Assembly (NCBI GenBank): GCA_963704995.1
Contig: CAVPIM010000010.1
Coordinates: 434,001-498,000 of the forward strand
From: RYN-230 sp963704995
Lineage (GTDB): Bacteria > Actinomycetota > Actinomycetes > Streptosporangiales > Streptosporangiaceae
Direction of reading: 5' to 3'
Length of the DNA stretch: 64,000 bases
How positions within the stretch are numbered: position 1 is the first letter of the stretch; every line of letters begins with the position of its first letter. Below, piece after piece: positions 52,758 to 61,387 of the stretch. The translations under genes and the position numbers were made by a program. The notes under the pieces are model-generated. The model did no database searches. It had not been told where the DNA came from and worked only from the letters and a program-made list of their open reading frames with translations.

Positions 52758-53668
52758 CCGGCTTCGATGAAGCCTCGATGTCCTTCGACTATGCCCGCTA
52801 CCTGGCCGCGAAGACGACCGTGGATGACCGGGCGCTTAACCGGCATGTGCTGGCCGAGTTGCGCCGCCTGATGCCCGCGGGTGCGCCTCAAGTGCTGGAG
52901 GTCGGCGCCGGCCTGGGCACGATGGTGGCCCGTCTGATGGACTGGGGCCTCGTCGGCGCCGGCGAGTACATCCTGCTGGATGAGGATCGGCAGCTGCTGG
53001 ATTGCTCTCGCCGGTGGCTGTGCGACTGGGCGGCCGCGCGGGGCCTGCGCAGCGACCTGCTGCCGGATGGGCTGCGGGTGGGTGATCTCCGGGTGCGCCT
53101 GGTGCGCGCCGAGCTCGGCCGCTATCTCCAGGCTCATCATGGGGCGCCGGCCGATGTGCTGATCGCCAACGCCGTCCTGGACCTGGTGGACGTGCCGGCC
53201 GTGCTGCCCGGATTGTTGCGGTTGCTGGTCCCCGGCGGGGTCTACTGGTTCACGATCAACTACGACGGCGAGAGCATCTTCGTGCCCGGCCACCCTCACG
53301 ACGACCAGATCATGCAGGCCTACCACCGCGACATGGATGAGCGATTTCGGTACGGCCGGCCAGCCGGGGAAAGCCGAACGGGCCGCCGCCTGTTTCACTA
53401 CCTGCGGGCCGCGGGGGCGCCTGCGCTGGCGGCGGGGTCGTCGGACTGGGTGGTAAGCGCCGGCCCGGATGGGAACTACCCCGGCGATGAGGCTTACTTC
53501 CTGCGCAGCATCCTTAACACGATCCAGAACGCGTTGCGGAATCGCCAGGACCGGGTTGAACCGGCGGACCTGGCCGACTGGCTAGGTGAGCGGGGGCGGC
53601 AACTGGCTGCGGGTGAGCTGGTCTATATCGCCCACCAGCTTGATTTCGTGGGTCGCTCGCCCGGCTAG
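52754..53668 (+). CDS. Class I SAM-dependent methyltransferase-like protein (2)
   Basis: 304 aa, overlapping the previous stop by 4 bp. LDYARYLAAKTTVDDRALNR-type start (here SFDYARYLAAKTTVDDRALN), motif I VLEVGAGLGTMVARLMDWGL, an acidic strand-2 end (EYILLDEDRQLLDCSRRWL) and APADVLIANAVLDLVDVPAV. The C-terminal 80 residues (DRVEPADLADWLGERGRQLA) are extra. The paired methyltransferases probably act in sequence on the cluster's product. The last 155 bp overlap the convergent acyltransferase gene. Confidence 0.82.
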   Translation: MTGFDEASMSFDYARYLAAKTTVDDRALNRHVLAELRRLMPAGAPQVLEVGAGLGTMVARLMDWGLVGAGEYILLDEDRQLLDCSRRWLCDWAAARGLRSDLLPDGLRVGDLRVRLVRAELGRYLQAHHGAPADVLIANAVLDLVDVPAVLPGLLRLLVPGGVYWFTINYDGESIFVPGHPHDDQIMQAYHRDMDERFRYGRPAGESRTGRRLFHYLRAAGAPALAAGSSDWVVSAGPDGNYPGDEAYFLRSILNTIQNALRNRQDRVEPADLADWLGERGRQLAAGELVYIAHQLDFVGRSPG

Positions 53669-54893
53669 CGCCCCGCCAGCGCCCGGCGACGACGGCCGGC
53701 CCGGTTCGCCGCAGCTGCCACAGCCGGGCCGACATCGCCTGGCGCAGCGCAATCCACCCGCGGTGCCGCTGGAAGGGGAGCTCGAAGGCAGCGGCGAACA
53801 GGCGGGCGAAGCACACGGTCACGGGCAGCAGGATCGCGGCCAGCACGAAGAATGTCGGCGTCCCGGCAGCGACCCGGCCCAGCACCAGGCCGTACGACAC
53901 GGCGATGACGATCGGCATGTGCGTCAGGTAGAGGCTGTAGGAGCAGGAGCCGAGGCTCCGCGGCAGGCGGCTGTCAAGGAAACGGACGACGGGCCGCGGG
54001 CGCGAGGTGGCGATCGCGGCGAGGAAGCAGCCGATCGCCGGAGCCCAGGCCAGATCGAGCCAGAACAGATTGAGGCTCGACCACGTGGAGCCCTTGACCA
54101 CCATCAAGGCGATGGCCGGCCCGGTGGCGGCCAGCGCGTAACCGGCCCAGGGCCGGGATCGGGTGTGCTCGCCGGCGGTGACGATCCCGGCGGCCAGCAG
54201 GCCGACGGCGAACAGCACCGCGAGGTCGGGGGTGAACTTGACCAGGGCGCTGTTCATCAGCGGGACATGGGGCCCCAGCAGGCCGATGGTCACGACGATG
54301 GCGGCCACCAGGCCCACCATCGCGCGGGCACTCACCCGCCGGACGACCAGCAGCAGCAACGGGAGCAGGACGTAGAGCTGGGCTTCGATGGCGATCGACC
54401 AGAACGCCCGGTTCGGGCTGCCCACGGAGAAGGCGTCTTGCCCGAGCAAGCCGTACACGACGACGGACTTCCCGTTGGGCAGGGGCCAGCCGGGCTGGGC
54501 GAGCACGTACCAGGTCATCACCAGACTGAATCCGAGCGCGGCCCAGTAGGGCGGCAGGATGCGCCAGGCCCGTCGGTGGGCGTACGTCGCGATCGACTTG
54601 AACCGCCACCCCGAGCGCGCCGGGCCGAGGCCCAGCGAGAAGCCGGACAGCGCGATGAACATGACGACCGCGAACCGGCCGTAGGTCATCCAGGCCGCCC
54701 AGAACGGAGCGGGATTGGCGGGGTAGCCGGGCCAGGCACGCTCGAAGATGTGGTTGAGCACGACGAACAGGGCGGCCAGGCCCCGGATCCCGTCCAGGCC
54801 GACGACGCGGCCCGGCCGGGCGGCCGGCATCGCGCGCGCGGCGGGCGCGGCCGACGCGGTGGCAGGTGGCGGATGCTCGTGGATGTCTGTCAT
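53514..54893 (-). CDS. Acyltransferase-3 family membrane protein
   Basis: 459 aa from the ATG at 54893. Ten-helix acyltransferase: VVGLDGIRGLAALFVVLNHI (catalytic His), FIALSGFSL, RRAWRILPPYWAA, FWSIAIEAQLYVLLPLLLLV, CSYSLYLTHMPIVIAVSYGL. It transfers acyl groups from cytoplasmic donors to sugars or lipids across the membrane. The last about 70 residues are Arg/Pro-rich and overlap the 3' end of methyltransferase 2, so the C-terminus has probably run on past a lost stop. The start overlaps the ribA stop by 4 bp. Confidence 0.88.
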   Translation of the reverse strand: MTDIHEHPPPATASAAPAARAMPAARPGRVVGLDGIRGLAALFVVLNHIFERAWPGYPANPAPFWAAWMTYGRFAVVMFIALSGFSLGLGPARSGWRFKSIATYAHRRAWRILPPYWAALGFSLVMTWYVLAQPGWPLPNGKSVVVYGLLGQDAFSVGSPNRAFWSIAIEAQLYVLLPLLLLVVRRVSARAMVGLVAAIVVTIGLLGPHVPLMNSALVKFTPDLAVLFAVGLLAAGIVTAGEHTRSRPWAGYALAATGPAIALMVVKGSTWSSLNLFWLDLAWAPAIGCFLAAIATSRPRPVVRFLDSRLPRSLGSCSYSLYLTHMPIVIAVSYGLVLGRVAAGTPTFFVLAAILLPVTVCFARLFAAAFELPFQRHRGWIALRQAMSARLWQLRRTGPAVVAGRWRGASRASDPRNQAGGRYRPAHPQPVAAPAHLASRPGPPVQPGPGDSATRSGSC

Positions 54894-55588
54894 CGGCCCT
54901 CGGTCCCGAGGTGGGCCGGTCCGGCGAGCGGGTCGGCGTGCCGGTGCGGCCCAGCGGCGCGTTCAAGGCCCCGCCAAAGCAGATCATGCCCACCACGCCG
55001 GGCCTTAGTGGCCAGGTAGGCGGCGTTGGTCCCGGTAAGGTGCAGCGCGGTGGGGACCTGCCTGACGATCGTGATGCCCAGGCGGGCCAGCTGAGCGCTC
55101 TTGTCCGGGTTGTTGCTCAGCAGCCCGATGCGGTGGACGCCGAGCGCGTGCAGCATCTGGGCCGCGCTGGTGTAGTCGCGCTCGTCGGCCCGGTGACCGA
55201 GCGCGAGATTCGCGTCGTACGTATCCAGACCGCGATCTTGCAGCGCGTAGGCGTCGAGTTTGTCGTACAGTCCGATGCCGCGCCCTTCCTGCCGCAGATA
55301 CAGCACGTACCCGCCGTGCTTGGTGATCCGCTCGACCGCTTCGCGCAGTTGCGGCCCGCAGTCGCATCGCTGGCTGCCGAACACATCCCCGGTGAGGCAT
55401 TCACTGTGCAGGCGTACCAGCGGCAGCCTGGCCGCGGCGGGCTGGCCGAGTTCGAGGGCCACGTGCTGCTGCGCGTCGGTCAGGCCGGTGAAGCTGACGA
55501 CCGTGGCCGTGGTTGAGTAGTCGTCAGCGAAACGCAGCGGGATGCGAATACGCCGGCGGATCGCTGCCGCCTGGACCGCCCCGGTCAC
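54890..55588 (-). CDS. ribA: GTP cyclohydrolase II
   Basis: 232 aa. Zinc-binding Cys64, Cys75 and Cys77 lie in RLHSECLTGDVFGSQRCDCG. Catalytic and GTP-contact segments are YLRQEGRGIGLYDKLDAYAL and HRADERDYTSAAQML, with LLSNNPDKSAQLARLGITIV. The active-site Tyr (Tyr114, aligned with E. coli Tyr105) is kept, so the standard reaction (GTP to diaminohydroxy-ribosylaminopyrimidine phosphate, formate and PPi) is predicted. It is a stand-alone GCH II without a RibB domain and away from other riboflavin genes. Coupled to the acyltransferase; 13 bp after the flippase-like gene's stop. A role outside riboflavin synthesis is inferred. Confidence 0.95.
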   Translation of the reverse strand: MTGAVQAAAIRRRIRIPLRFADDYSTTATVVSFTGLTDAQQHVALELGQPAAARLPLVRLHSECLTGDVFGSQRCDCGPQLREAVERITKHGGYVLYLRQEGRGIGLYDKLDAYALQDRGLDTYDANLALGHRADERDYTSAAQMLHALGVHRIGLLSNNPDKSAQLARLGITIVRQVPTALHLTGTNAAYLATKARRGGHDLLWRGLERAAGPHRHADPLAGPAHLGTEGR

Positions 55589-55600
55589 GGGACAAGCCGT

Positions 55601-56692
55601 TCAGCCTCGCACCAGGTCGAGCGCCCCGTCAGCGGCGTACCGGGGCCTGTCACCGAGTGTAGCCGGTAAATCACGAACGGCCTCCATCGTCAGCGGCGCC
55701 GGATCTGGTTGTCTCCACTCGCCCGGTTGTTCCTGGTCGCGACGGCGGCGAACGGCGTCTCTCAGCAGCAGGCCCGCGCCCGGGGCCACCGCGGCCAGCA
55801 TGAGTACCGCATAGAGAGTGGCGACCGTGACCCCGATGGCCGCGCCGAGCCCGGCTGCGCCGAAGGCCCAGGCGGCGGCTCCTTCCCTCAGCCCCCACCC
55901 GCCGATACTCAAGGGGATCACCATTGCAGTCTGGACCACCATCAGCAGCGCGACCAGTTCGCCCAGGGATGCGGTGCTGCCGGCGACCCGGGCCGCGATG
56001 ACGAACGTGGCCGTGTGCCCGGCGACGACCAGCACCGAGGCCAGCACGAGCTGGGGCCACACGCCTGGGGCCAGCAGGCCATGACGAAGGTCAGCGGCAA
56101 CGGCCCGGGCGGCATGTGTCAGCCGCGACCGGCCGCGGCGAGCAGCGCCCCACACGACCAGCGCAGCACACCCGGCCAGGCCCGCGACACCCGCCAGGAC
56201 ATACGGCAGCGCGGGCCGAACCGGCGAGGGCAGGGTCAGCAGCACGACGGCCGTCACCACGGCCTGGATGACCTGACCGCACAGCCGTTCCCACGCCACG
56301 GCGCGCAGTCCCCGCACCACGTCGCCAGCTCGCCGGCCGTGCGTGACCGCCCGGTGCACGTCGCCGAGAACCCCGCCGAAGAGCACTGAGTTGAGGAAGA
56401 GGGAACGGTAGTAGGCAGAGACCGCGCCTGGCAGGCCAATGTCGACACCGAGGGCCCGGGCGACGACCCGCCACCGCCAGGCCGAACACACCGTGGTCAG
56501 GGCCGTGAGCATGACGGCGGCTACGACGGCCTGCCAGGTGGCCGCGCGCAGCCCGTCCTTGAACGGCGCCGCGCCCACCTGCCACCCGAGAAACCCCAGC
56601 ACGGTGGCGCCGGCGGCCAGGCGCAGCAACGATGGGCCGAGACGGCGGACGGCCGGACCGATCCCGGACGGAACTGAGTGCAAGCCAGCCAC
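55601..56692 (-). CDS. YbhN/AglD-type flippase-like membrane protein (LPG synthase TM domain)
   Basis: 363 aa from the ATG at 56692. About seven helices with the family segments YYRSLFLNSVLFGGVLGDVH (the Y-x(2)-L-F-x-N-x(2)-L-P/F-G-G-x-G-D motif), ERLCGQVIQAVVTAVVLLTL, and MVIPLSIGGWGLREGAAAWA. Proteins of this superfamily move or elongate polar lipids. First gene of the presumed minus-strand operon flippase-ribA-acyltransferase. Divergent from the fusion gene at 56843. Confidence 0.88.
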   Translation of the reverse strand: MAGLHSVPSGIGPAVRRLGPSLLRLAAGATVLGFLGWQVGAAPFKDGLRAATWQAVVAAVMLTALTTVCSAWRWRVVARALGVDIGLPGAVSAYYRSLFLNSVLFGGVLGDVHRAVTHGRRAGDVVRGLRAVAWERLCGQVIQAVVTAVVLLTLPSPVRPALPYVLAGVAGLAGCAALVVWGAARRGRSRLTHAARAVAADLRHGLLAPGVWPQLVLASVLVVAGHTATFVIAARVAGSTASLGELVALLMVVQTAMVIPLSIGGWGLREGAAAWAFGAAGLGAAIGVTVATLYAVLMLAAVAPGAGLLLRDAVRRRRDQEQPGEWRQPDPAPLTMEAVRDLPATLGDRPRYAADGALDLVRG

Positions 56693-56842
56693 ACCGGGTT
56701 ACACGGGCCGGCCGGGCACATAGTTCAACCGTCCGGCTGCGACAGCATCGCAGGCCGGCGGCCGGTCGCGGTGAACCGGCGTGATCGCGAACCCGTTGTC
56801 CCCATCAGGGACAGGGCAGATGGCTACGGACACGGAGGCGCG

Positions 56843-59269
56843 GTGCGCACGATTCAGCCTGCGGACGAAGGCACGCGGCCAACGACTCGGCTCGCGGGCA
56901 AAGACGCGCTGCGTCCGATCCGGCTCGCGGCCATCCTGGGGCTCCTCACCACCGCCGCCCTGCTCGGCGTGGTGTCCGCCACGGCTGGTCTCGGTGTGGC
57001 CGGCTGGATCGTCGGGCTGGCTACCGGTTCGGCGGCCACCACGCTGCTGGTCACTGCCCGCATGCGCAGCGACCAGCCGACGGTATTCCCAGCAGACTGG
57101 GTCACCCTGACCCGGACGGTGCTGGCCGCCGGGGTCGCGGGACTGGTTGCCGACTCGTTCGGCGGGCCGGTGCCGGTCACAGCGCTGGTCACCCTGTCTA
57201 CCGTCGCGCTGATCCTCGACGCGGTGGACGGGCAGGTGGCCCGCCGGACCGGCACCGCCACCCCGCTGGGCGCCCGCATCGACGGCGAGGCCGACGCGTT
57301 CCTCATCCTGTTGCTGAGCATCTACGTGTCCCAGGACTACGGCAGCTGGGTGCTGGCCATCGGCGCCGCCCGCTACGCGCTGCTGCTAGCGGGCTGGCTG
57401 ATACCGTGGCTGGCCGCACCGCTGCCCCCCCGGTACTGGGGCAAGGTCGTGGCCGCGGTCCAGGGCATCGTGCTCACCGTCGCGGCATCCGGACTGCTCG
57501 ACCGCCTCGCCGGAATGATCGCGGTCGCCGTGGCCTTGCTGCTGCTGGCCGAGTCGTTCGGCCGCAACGTGATCTGGCTGTACCGGACCGGCGCCGGCCC
57601 ACGCAGCCGCCGGGCTCTGCGGCTGGCCATCACCGTGCTTTCGGTCGTGCTCGTGTGGGGTGTCCTCGTCGCGCCCGACCGTGTCTTCCAGCTCACCCCG
57701 GCCGCCTTTGCCCGCATCCCCGCAGAAGGGCTGGCCCTGGTGGCTGTCGCGGTGCTGCTGCCGGCCTGGCCGCGACGGATCGTGGCCGCGGTCGCTGGAA
57801 TCCTGTTCGGCCTGCTCACTGTCGTCAAGATCCTCAACATGGCGTTCTACGAGGAGGTCGCGCGGCCGTTCAACCCGGTGTTCGGCTGGGTCGAAATCTC
57901 CCCGGCCATCGGCGTGGTACGCGACACGATCGGCCCCACCCGCACGAACATCGCGCTCGCCGCGCTCTGGCTCGGTCTCATCCTGCTCGTCGGCGCCATC
58001 ACCGCAGCAACTATTCACATCACCACCGTGGCCGCGCGGCATCGCCGCGCCACGGTTCGCGGACTCGTCGCCCTCACCGCGGTCTGGGTGCTGCTCGCCG
58101 GCCTGTCACTGCAACTCGTCCCGGGATCCCCGGTCGCCTCGACCAGCGCCGCCGGGCTGGCCGTCACGCAGCTGCGCGACTCCCAGGCAGCGCTCCGCGA
58201 CCAGCGCCGTTTCGAGCAGACCCTGCACGACTCCGACCCTGCAGCCAGCGTCCCCGCTTCGGACCTGCTCACCGGATTGCGCGGCAAGGACGTCATCGTC
58301 GCCTTCGTCGAAGCCTACGGGCAGGTCGCCGTTCAGGGCAGCAGCTTCTCTCCCGGCGTCAACGCCGTCCTGCGCCGGAGCACCGCCTCGCTGGCCCGGG
58401 CCGGCTGGTCCACGCAGAGCGCCTGGCTCAACGCACCCGGCTTCGGCGGGGTCAGCCAGCTCGCCCACTCCACCCTGCAGTCGGGGCTGTGGGTCAACAC
58501 CATACAGCGGTATACCGAGCTGGTCGCCAGCCGCCGGTTCACCCTCAGCGACGCCTTCAACAAGGCCGGCTGGCGCACCGTGAGCGACAGCCCCGAGGAC
58601 GACTACAGTTGGCCGGCCGGCAAGCAGTTCTACCACTACGACCAGCTTTACGACCGGCGCAACGTGGGCTACCACGGCCCGGCCTTCAGCTACGCCTCGA
58701 TGCCCGACCAGTACACCTACGCCGAGTTCCAGCGGAACGTACTCGCGCCGGGTCACCAGCCAGTGATGGCGGAGATCGACACGGTCTCCTCGCACACGCC
58801 CTGGGCCCCGTTGCCGACCATGGTGCCCTGGAACAAGGTTGGCGACGGCTCGATATTTGACCCCATGCCCGCGCGGAGCGAATCCCCGCTCACGGTCTGG
58901 CGCAACGCCAACAGCGTGCGCCAGTCCTTCGGCCGGTCGATGCAATACTCGCTAAAGGTCCTCACCTCATGGGTTACCGAGGTCCATGACCCAAACCTCG
59001 TGCTCATCCTGCTCGGCGACGAGCAGCCCGCTAGCCCTATCACCGGCCCCGGGGCCAGCCACGAGGTGCCGATCTCGATCGTCGCCCACGACCCTTCCGT
59101 GTTCCGGCAGATTGCTTCCTGGCACTGGCAGAGCGGGCTGCTGCCCGGCCACTCCGCTCCGCACGAGCTAATGAACGCCTTCCGCAACCAGTTCCTCAAC
59201 GCCTTCAGCACGGCCTCGTCCCAAACGGCGCCGGCCCATAGAACCGCAGCACCCGAACCGCCCCGGTGA
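56843..59269 (+). CDS. Fusion: CDP-alcohol phosphatidyltransferase plus membrane sulfatase/phosphatase-like domain
   Basis: About 808 aa from the GTG at 56843 (GGAGG 4 bp upstream). Domain 1 (about 25-240) has the complete CDP-alcohol phosphotransferase signature: D126, D129, G130, A133, R134, G143, D147, D151 in LILDAVDGQVARRTG and LGARIDGEADAF. Domain 2 (about 250-435) has five helices. Domain 3 (about 460-780) looks like an alkaline-phosphatase/sulfatase fold: VIVAFVEAYGQVAVQGSSFS, GFGGVSQLAHSTLQSGLWV, AEIDTVSSHTPWAPLPTMVP, LVLILLGDEQP. The nucleophile position reads as A/Y-G-Q and not the usual Ser/Cys/Thr context, so chemistry is uncertain. It probably makes and modifies a phospholipid-like intermediate at the membrane. 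Confidence 0.87.
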   Translation: MRTIQPADEGTRPTTRLAGKDALRPIRLAAILGLLTTAALLGVVSATAGLGVAGWIVGLATGSAATTLLVTARMRSDQPTVFPADWVTLTRTVLAAGVAGLVADSFGGPVPVTALVTLSTVALILDAVDGQVARRTGTATPLGARIDGEADAFLILLLSIYVSQDYGSWVLAIGAARYALLLAGWLIPWLAAPLPPRYWGKVVAAVQGIVLTVAASGLLDRLAGMIAVAVALLLLAESFGRNVIWLYRTGAGPRSRRALRLAITVLSVVLVWGVLVAPDRVFQLTPAAFARIPAEGLALVAVAVLLPAWPRRIVAAVAGILFGLLTVVKILNMAFYEEVARPFNPVFGWVEISPAIGVVRDTIGPTRTNIALAALWLGLILLVGAITAATIHITTVAARHRRATVRGLVALTAVWVLLAGLSLQLVPGSPVASTSAAGLAVTQLRDSQAALRDQRRFEQTLHDSDPAASVPASDLLTGLRGKDVIVAFVEAYGQVAVQGSSFSPGVNAVLRRSTASLARAGWSTQSAWLNAPGFGGVSQLAHSTLQSGLWVNTIQRYTELVASRRFTLSDAFNKAGWRTVSDSPEDDYSWPAGKQFYHYDQLYDRRNVGYHGPAFSYASMPDQYTYAEFQRNVLAPGHQPVMAEIDTVSSHTPWAPLPTMVPWNKVGDGSIFDPMPARSESPLTVWRNANSVRQSFGRSMQYSLKVLTSWVTEVHDPNLVLILLGDEQPASPITGPGASHEVPISIVAHDPSVFRQIASWHWQSGLLPGHSAPHELMNAFRNQFLNAFSTASSQTAPAHRTAAPEPPR

Positions 59270-59270
59270 G

Positions 59271-59960
59271 TCAGGGAAGGTGGCTGGTGTCGTTGACGCG
59301 ATGGACGGTGGCGAATCCGCGGCCGTGCCATTGGATCTCGTTAATGCAGGCGGAGCCGAGATACAGCCGGTAAAGGGTGCCAAGCGGGACGCCGAGAGCC
59401 CGGCACAGCAGGATCTTCATCGGGGTAACGTGACTGACCACCAGGACGGTCTGGCCGCCGTGGGCCCGCAGCAGCCGGTCACAGGCCCGGTTTACCCGGT
59501 GTGCGGTGTCGGCGAAGCTCTCCCCGCCCGGCGGTGCCTGCTCGGGGTCGCGCCGCCAGGCTGCTGCGGCTGTGGGCCATCGCTGCTGGATTTCTGCCAG
59601 GGTGGAGCCCTCCCAGTCACCGAAGTCGGTTTCCCGGAGATCGTCATCGATGACCGAGGTCAGGCCCAGTTCGCCAGCCGCGATGGCGGCGGTGGCGACA
59701 GCGCGCTGCAAGGGCGAGCTGACCACAGCATCGATCGGGGCCCCAGTGGCCAGGCGGCAGGCGGCGGCCTGGGCCTGCCGGGTTCCGGTGGGGCTCAGCG
59801 GGAGGTCGCGTAGCCCGCTGAAGCGGTGCTCGGGTGACAATCGGGTATCGCCGTGCCGCAGCAGGATGGTGGTCGTGGGATCTGCCGTGGGGTTATCCCA
59901 GCCCAGTGTCATATGGCTGTCCTGCGACGATGACGAGAATGTGGTGTCGACTGTCCCCAT
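59271..59960 (-). CDS. Histidine phosphatase family protein
   Basis: 229 aa from the ATG at 59960 (an ATG at 59912 may be the true start). RHG motif TTILLRHGDTRLS (His36), FSGLRDLPLSPTGTRQAQAA, VVSSPLQRAVATAAIAAGEL, DFGDWEGSTLAEIQQRWPTA and the second His in LVVSHVTPMKILLCRALGVP. Resembles CobC/alpha-ribazole phosphatase and phosphoglycerate-mutase-like phosphatases. It would fit removal of a phosphate from a pathway intermediate. Convergent with the fusion gene (1 bp between stops). Confidence 0.92.
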   Translation of the reverse strand: MGTVDTTFSSSSQDSHMTLGWDNPTADPTTTILLRHGDTRLSPEHRFSGLRDLPLSPTGTRQAQAAACRLATGAPIDAVVSSPLQRAVATAAIAAGELGLTSVIDDDLRETDFGDWEGSTLAEIQQRWPTAAAAWRRDPEQAPPGGESFADTAHRVNRACDRLLRAHGGQTVLVVSHVTPMKILLCRALGVPLGTLYRLYLGSACINEIQWHGRGFATVHRVNDTSHLP

Positions 59961-60001
59961 GACAGCAAGACGAACCTCTCAGCAGAACGGTTCAGCAGAG
60001 G

Positions 60002-60379
60002 TCAGCATCGTGCGTGGTATCCGCCGAACGCGATGGGAGTTTCCCACACCCGCACGGCCAGTGCCTCGCCGCCTGCGGCGGCGACGGTGGGCGAGAGGCT
60101 GTCATGCACCCAGCGGGCGAACACCTCGACTGTGACCGCCTCGGCCCCGGCTGGGCGTATCTCCTCCAGGTTGCGGCCTTCGACCCGGCTGGTCAGCTCG
60201 GTCAGCGCCGCTTCCAGAACATCCAGATCGCAGACCATGCCCCGATCGTCGAGCTGCTCGCGGTCCACCACGATCTCTATCCGGTAGTCATGATCATGCA
60301 GTTGCCCCTCTGGCCCGGGCAGTCCCGGCATGATGTGGAAGGCACGGACGCTTCGGCTCAACCCGACTTCACAGGTCAC
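60002..60379 (-). CDS. 6-pyruvoyl-tetrahydropterin synthase/QueD-like protein, catalytic residues altered
   Basis: 125 aa with the tetrahydrobiopterin fold. Zinc ligands His15 (RAFHIM), His28 and His30 (LHDHDYRIEIVV) are present, as are GMVCDLDVLEAALTELTSRV and the pterin-anchoring Glu in VWETPIAFGGY. The catalytic Cys that precedes the HxH motif by four residues in QueD is Glu24 here (GPEGQLHDH), and the Asp-His of the triad is Glu-Gly (SRVEGRNLEE). The protein probably binds zinc and a pterin-like ligand but uses different chemistry. ATG overlaps the dehydrogenase stop by 4 bp. Confidence 0.85.
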   Translation of the reverse strand: MTCEVGLSRSVRAFHIMPGLPGPEGQLHDHDYRIEIVVDREQLDDRGMVCDLDVLEAALTELTSRVEGRNLEEIRPAGAEAVTVEVFARWVHDSLSPTVAAAGGEALAVRVWETPIAFGGYHARC

Positions 60380-61341
60380 CCGCCAGCACTCCTGTCGTAG
60401 TCAAGAACGGCATGCATCAACCCGGGTATCCCCTGGTCCACGGCTCGGAACGCCTCGGCTGCATGGCCGAAGGCGAAGACGTGAGTGCACAGCTGGGCCA
60501 ACGGTAGTTCGGCCAGCAGCTCAACGGCCTCCCGGCGGCGCCGAGACCGGGTCCAGGTCCCGGACAGCCGGGCCGGCACCGTGGAAACCTGAGTGCTGCG
60601 GATGATCAGACGCCGCCGGTGGAAGGCGCCGCCGAGCGGCAGCACCACTGGTTTGGTGCCGAACCACGACGCGATCAGCAGGGTTCCCTCGTGGGCCAGC
60701 ATGTTCAGCGCCGTCGCTGGCGCATCCGGGTTACCGCTGGCGTCAATGACCAGCGGAACCATCTCTTTCACCAGTTCCTCCGGTGCTGCGGCGGTGACGC
60801 CAAGGCTGCTGGCCATGGCGCGGCGCCACGTCTGCGGCTCGGCCATCAGCGGCCGCCATCCGGAGCGCTGCAACAGCAGGCCGGTCAGCAGCCCGAGCAC
60901 GCCGGCGCCGAGCACGATGACCCGGTCGCGATATCCGGGCCCGGCATCGAGCGTCACCTGCAACGCCGTCTCGACCAGCGGCAACAAGGTTGCGGACGCG
61001 GGATCCATGGCAGGCAGCGGAATCAGTTCACGAGCCTGCGCCGTGAATACGTCCTGGTGCGGATGGAACGCGAAAACCGCCTGGCCGGACTCCGCTACTT
61101 CGCCGACGCACGCGTACCCGTAGGCGAAGGGATAGGAGAAGGTACCGCCCAGCGCGTCGATCGTGTCGTCCAGCGCCATGTCGGCAGGGACCTCGCCGCG
61201 GTACACCAGCCGTTCGGTGCCACCGCTGATGCCAGAGCACATGGTGTGGACGAGGACCTCACCGGCCGCAGGCCGCGGTGTGGGCACTTCCCTGATATCC
61301 ACGCAGCGCGGAGCGGTATGAAATAGCGCGCGGGCGGGCAC
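60376..61341 (-). CDS. MDR-family zinc-type alcohol dehydrogenase-like protein
   Basis: 321 aa. The GroES-like domain has VHTMCSGISGGTERLVYRGE (the S-G-G-T-E variant seen in BchC-like members rather than G-x-C-G-T/S-D), then the cofactor domain with VIVLGAGVLGLLTGLLLQRS and VPLVIDASGNPDAP. The four-Cys structural zinc loop is absent. ATG at 61341. Coupled to the PTPS-like gene, which supports one pathway in which the dehydrogenase oxidises or reduces the pterin-like or sugar intermediate. Confidence 0.88.
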   Translation of the reverse strand: MPARALFHTAPRCVDIREVPTPRPAAGEVLVHTMCSGISGGTERLVYRGEVPADMALDDTIDALGGTFSYPFAYGYACVGEVAESGQAVFAFHPHQDVFTAQARELIPLPAMDPASATLLPLVETALQVTLDAGPGYRDRVIVLGAGVLGLLTGLLLQRSGWRPLMAEPQTWRRAMASSLGVTAAAPEELVKEMVPLVIDASGNPDAPATALNMLAHEGTLLIASWFGTKPVVLPLGGAFHRRRLIIRSTQVSTVPARLSGTWTRSRRRREAVELLAELPLAQLCTHVFAFGHAAEAFRAVDQGIPGLMHAVLDYDRSAGG

Positions 61342-61387
61342 TCAGCCAGTTTACCCGCGAACGATCTATACAAGCCGGTTGACCAGG

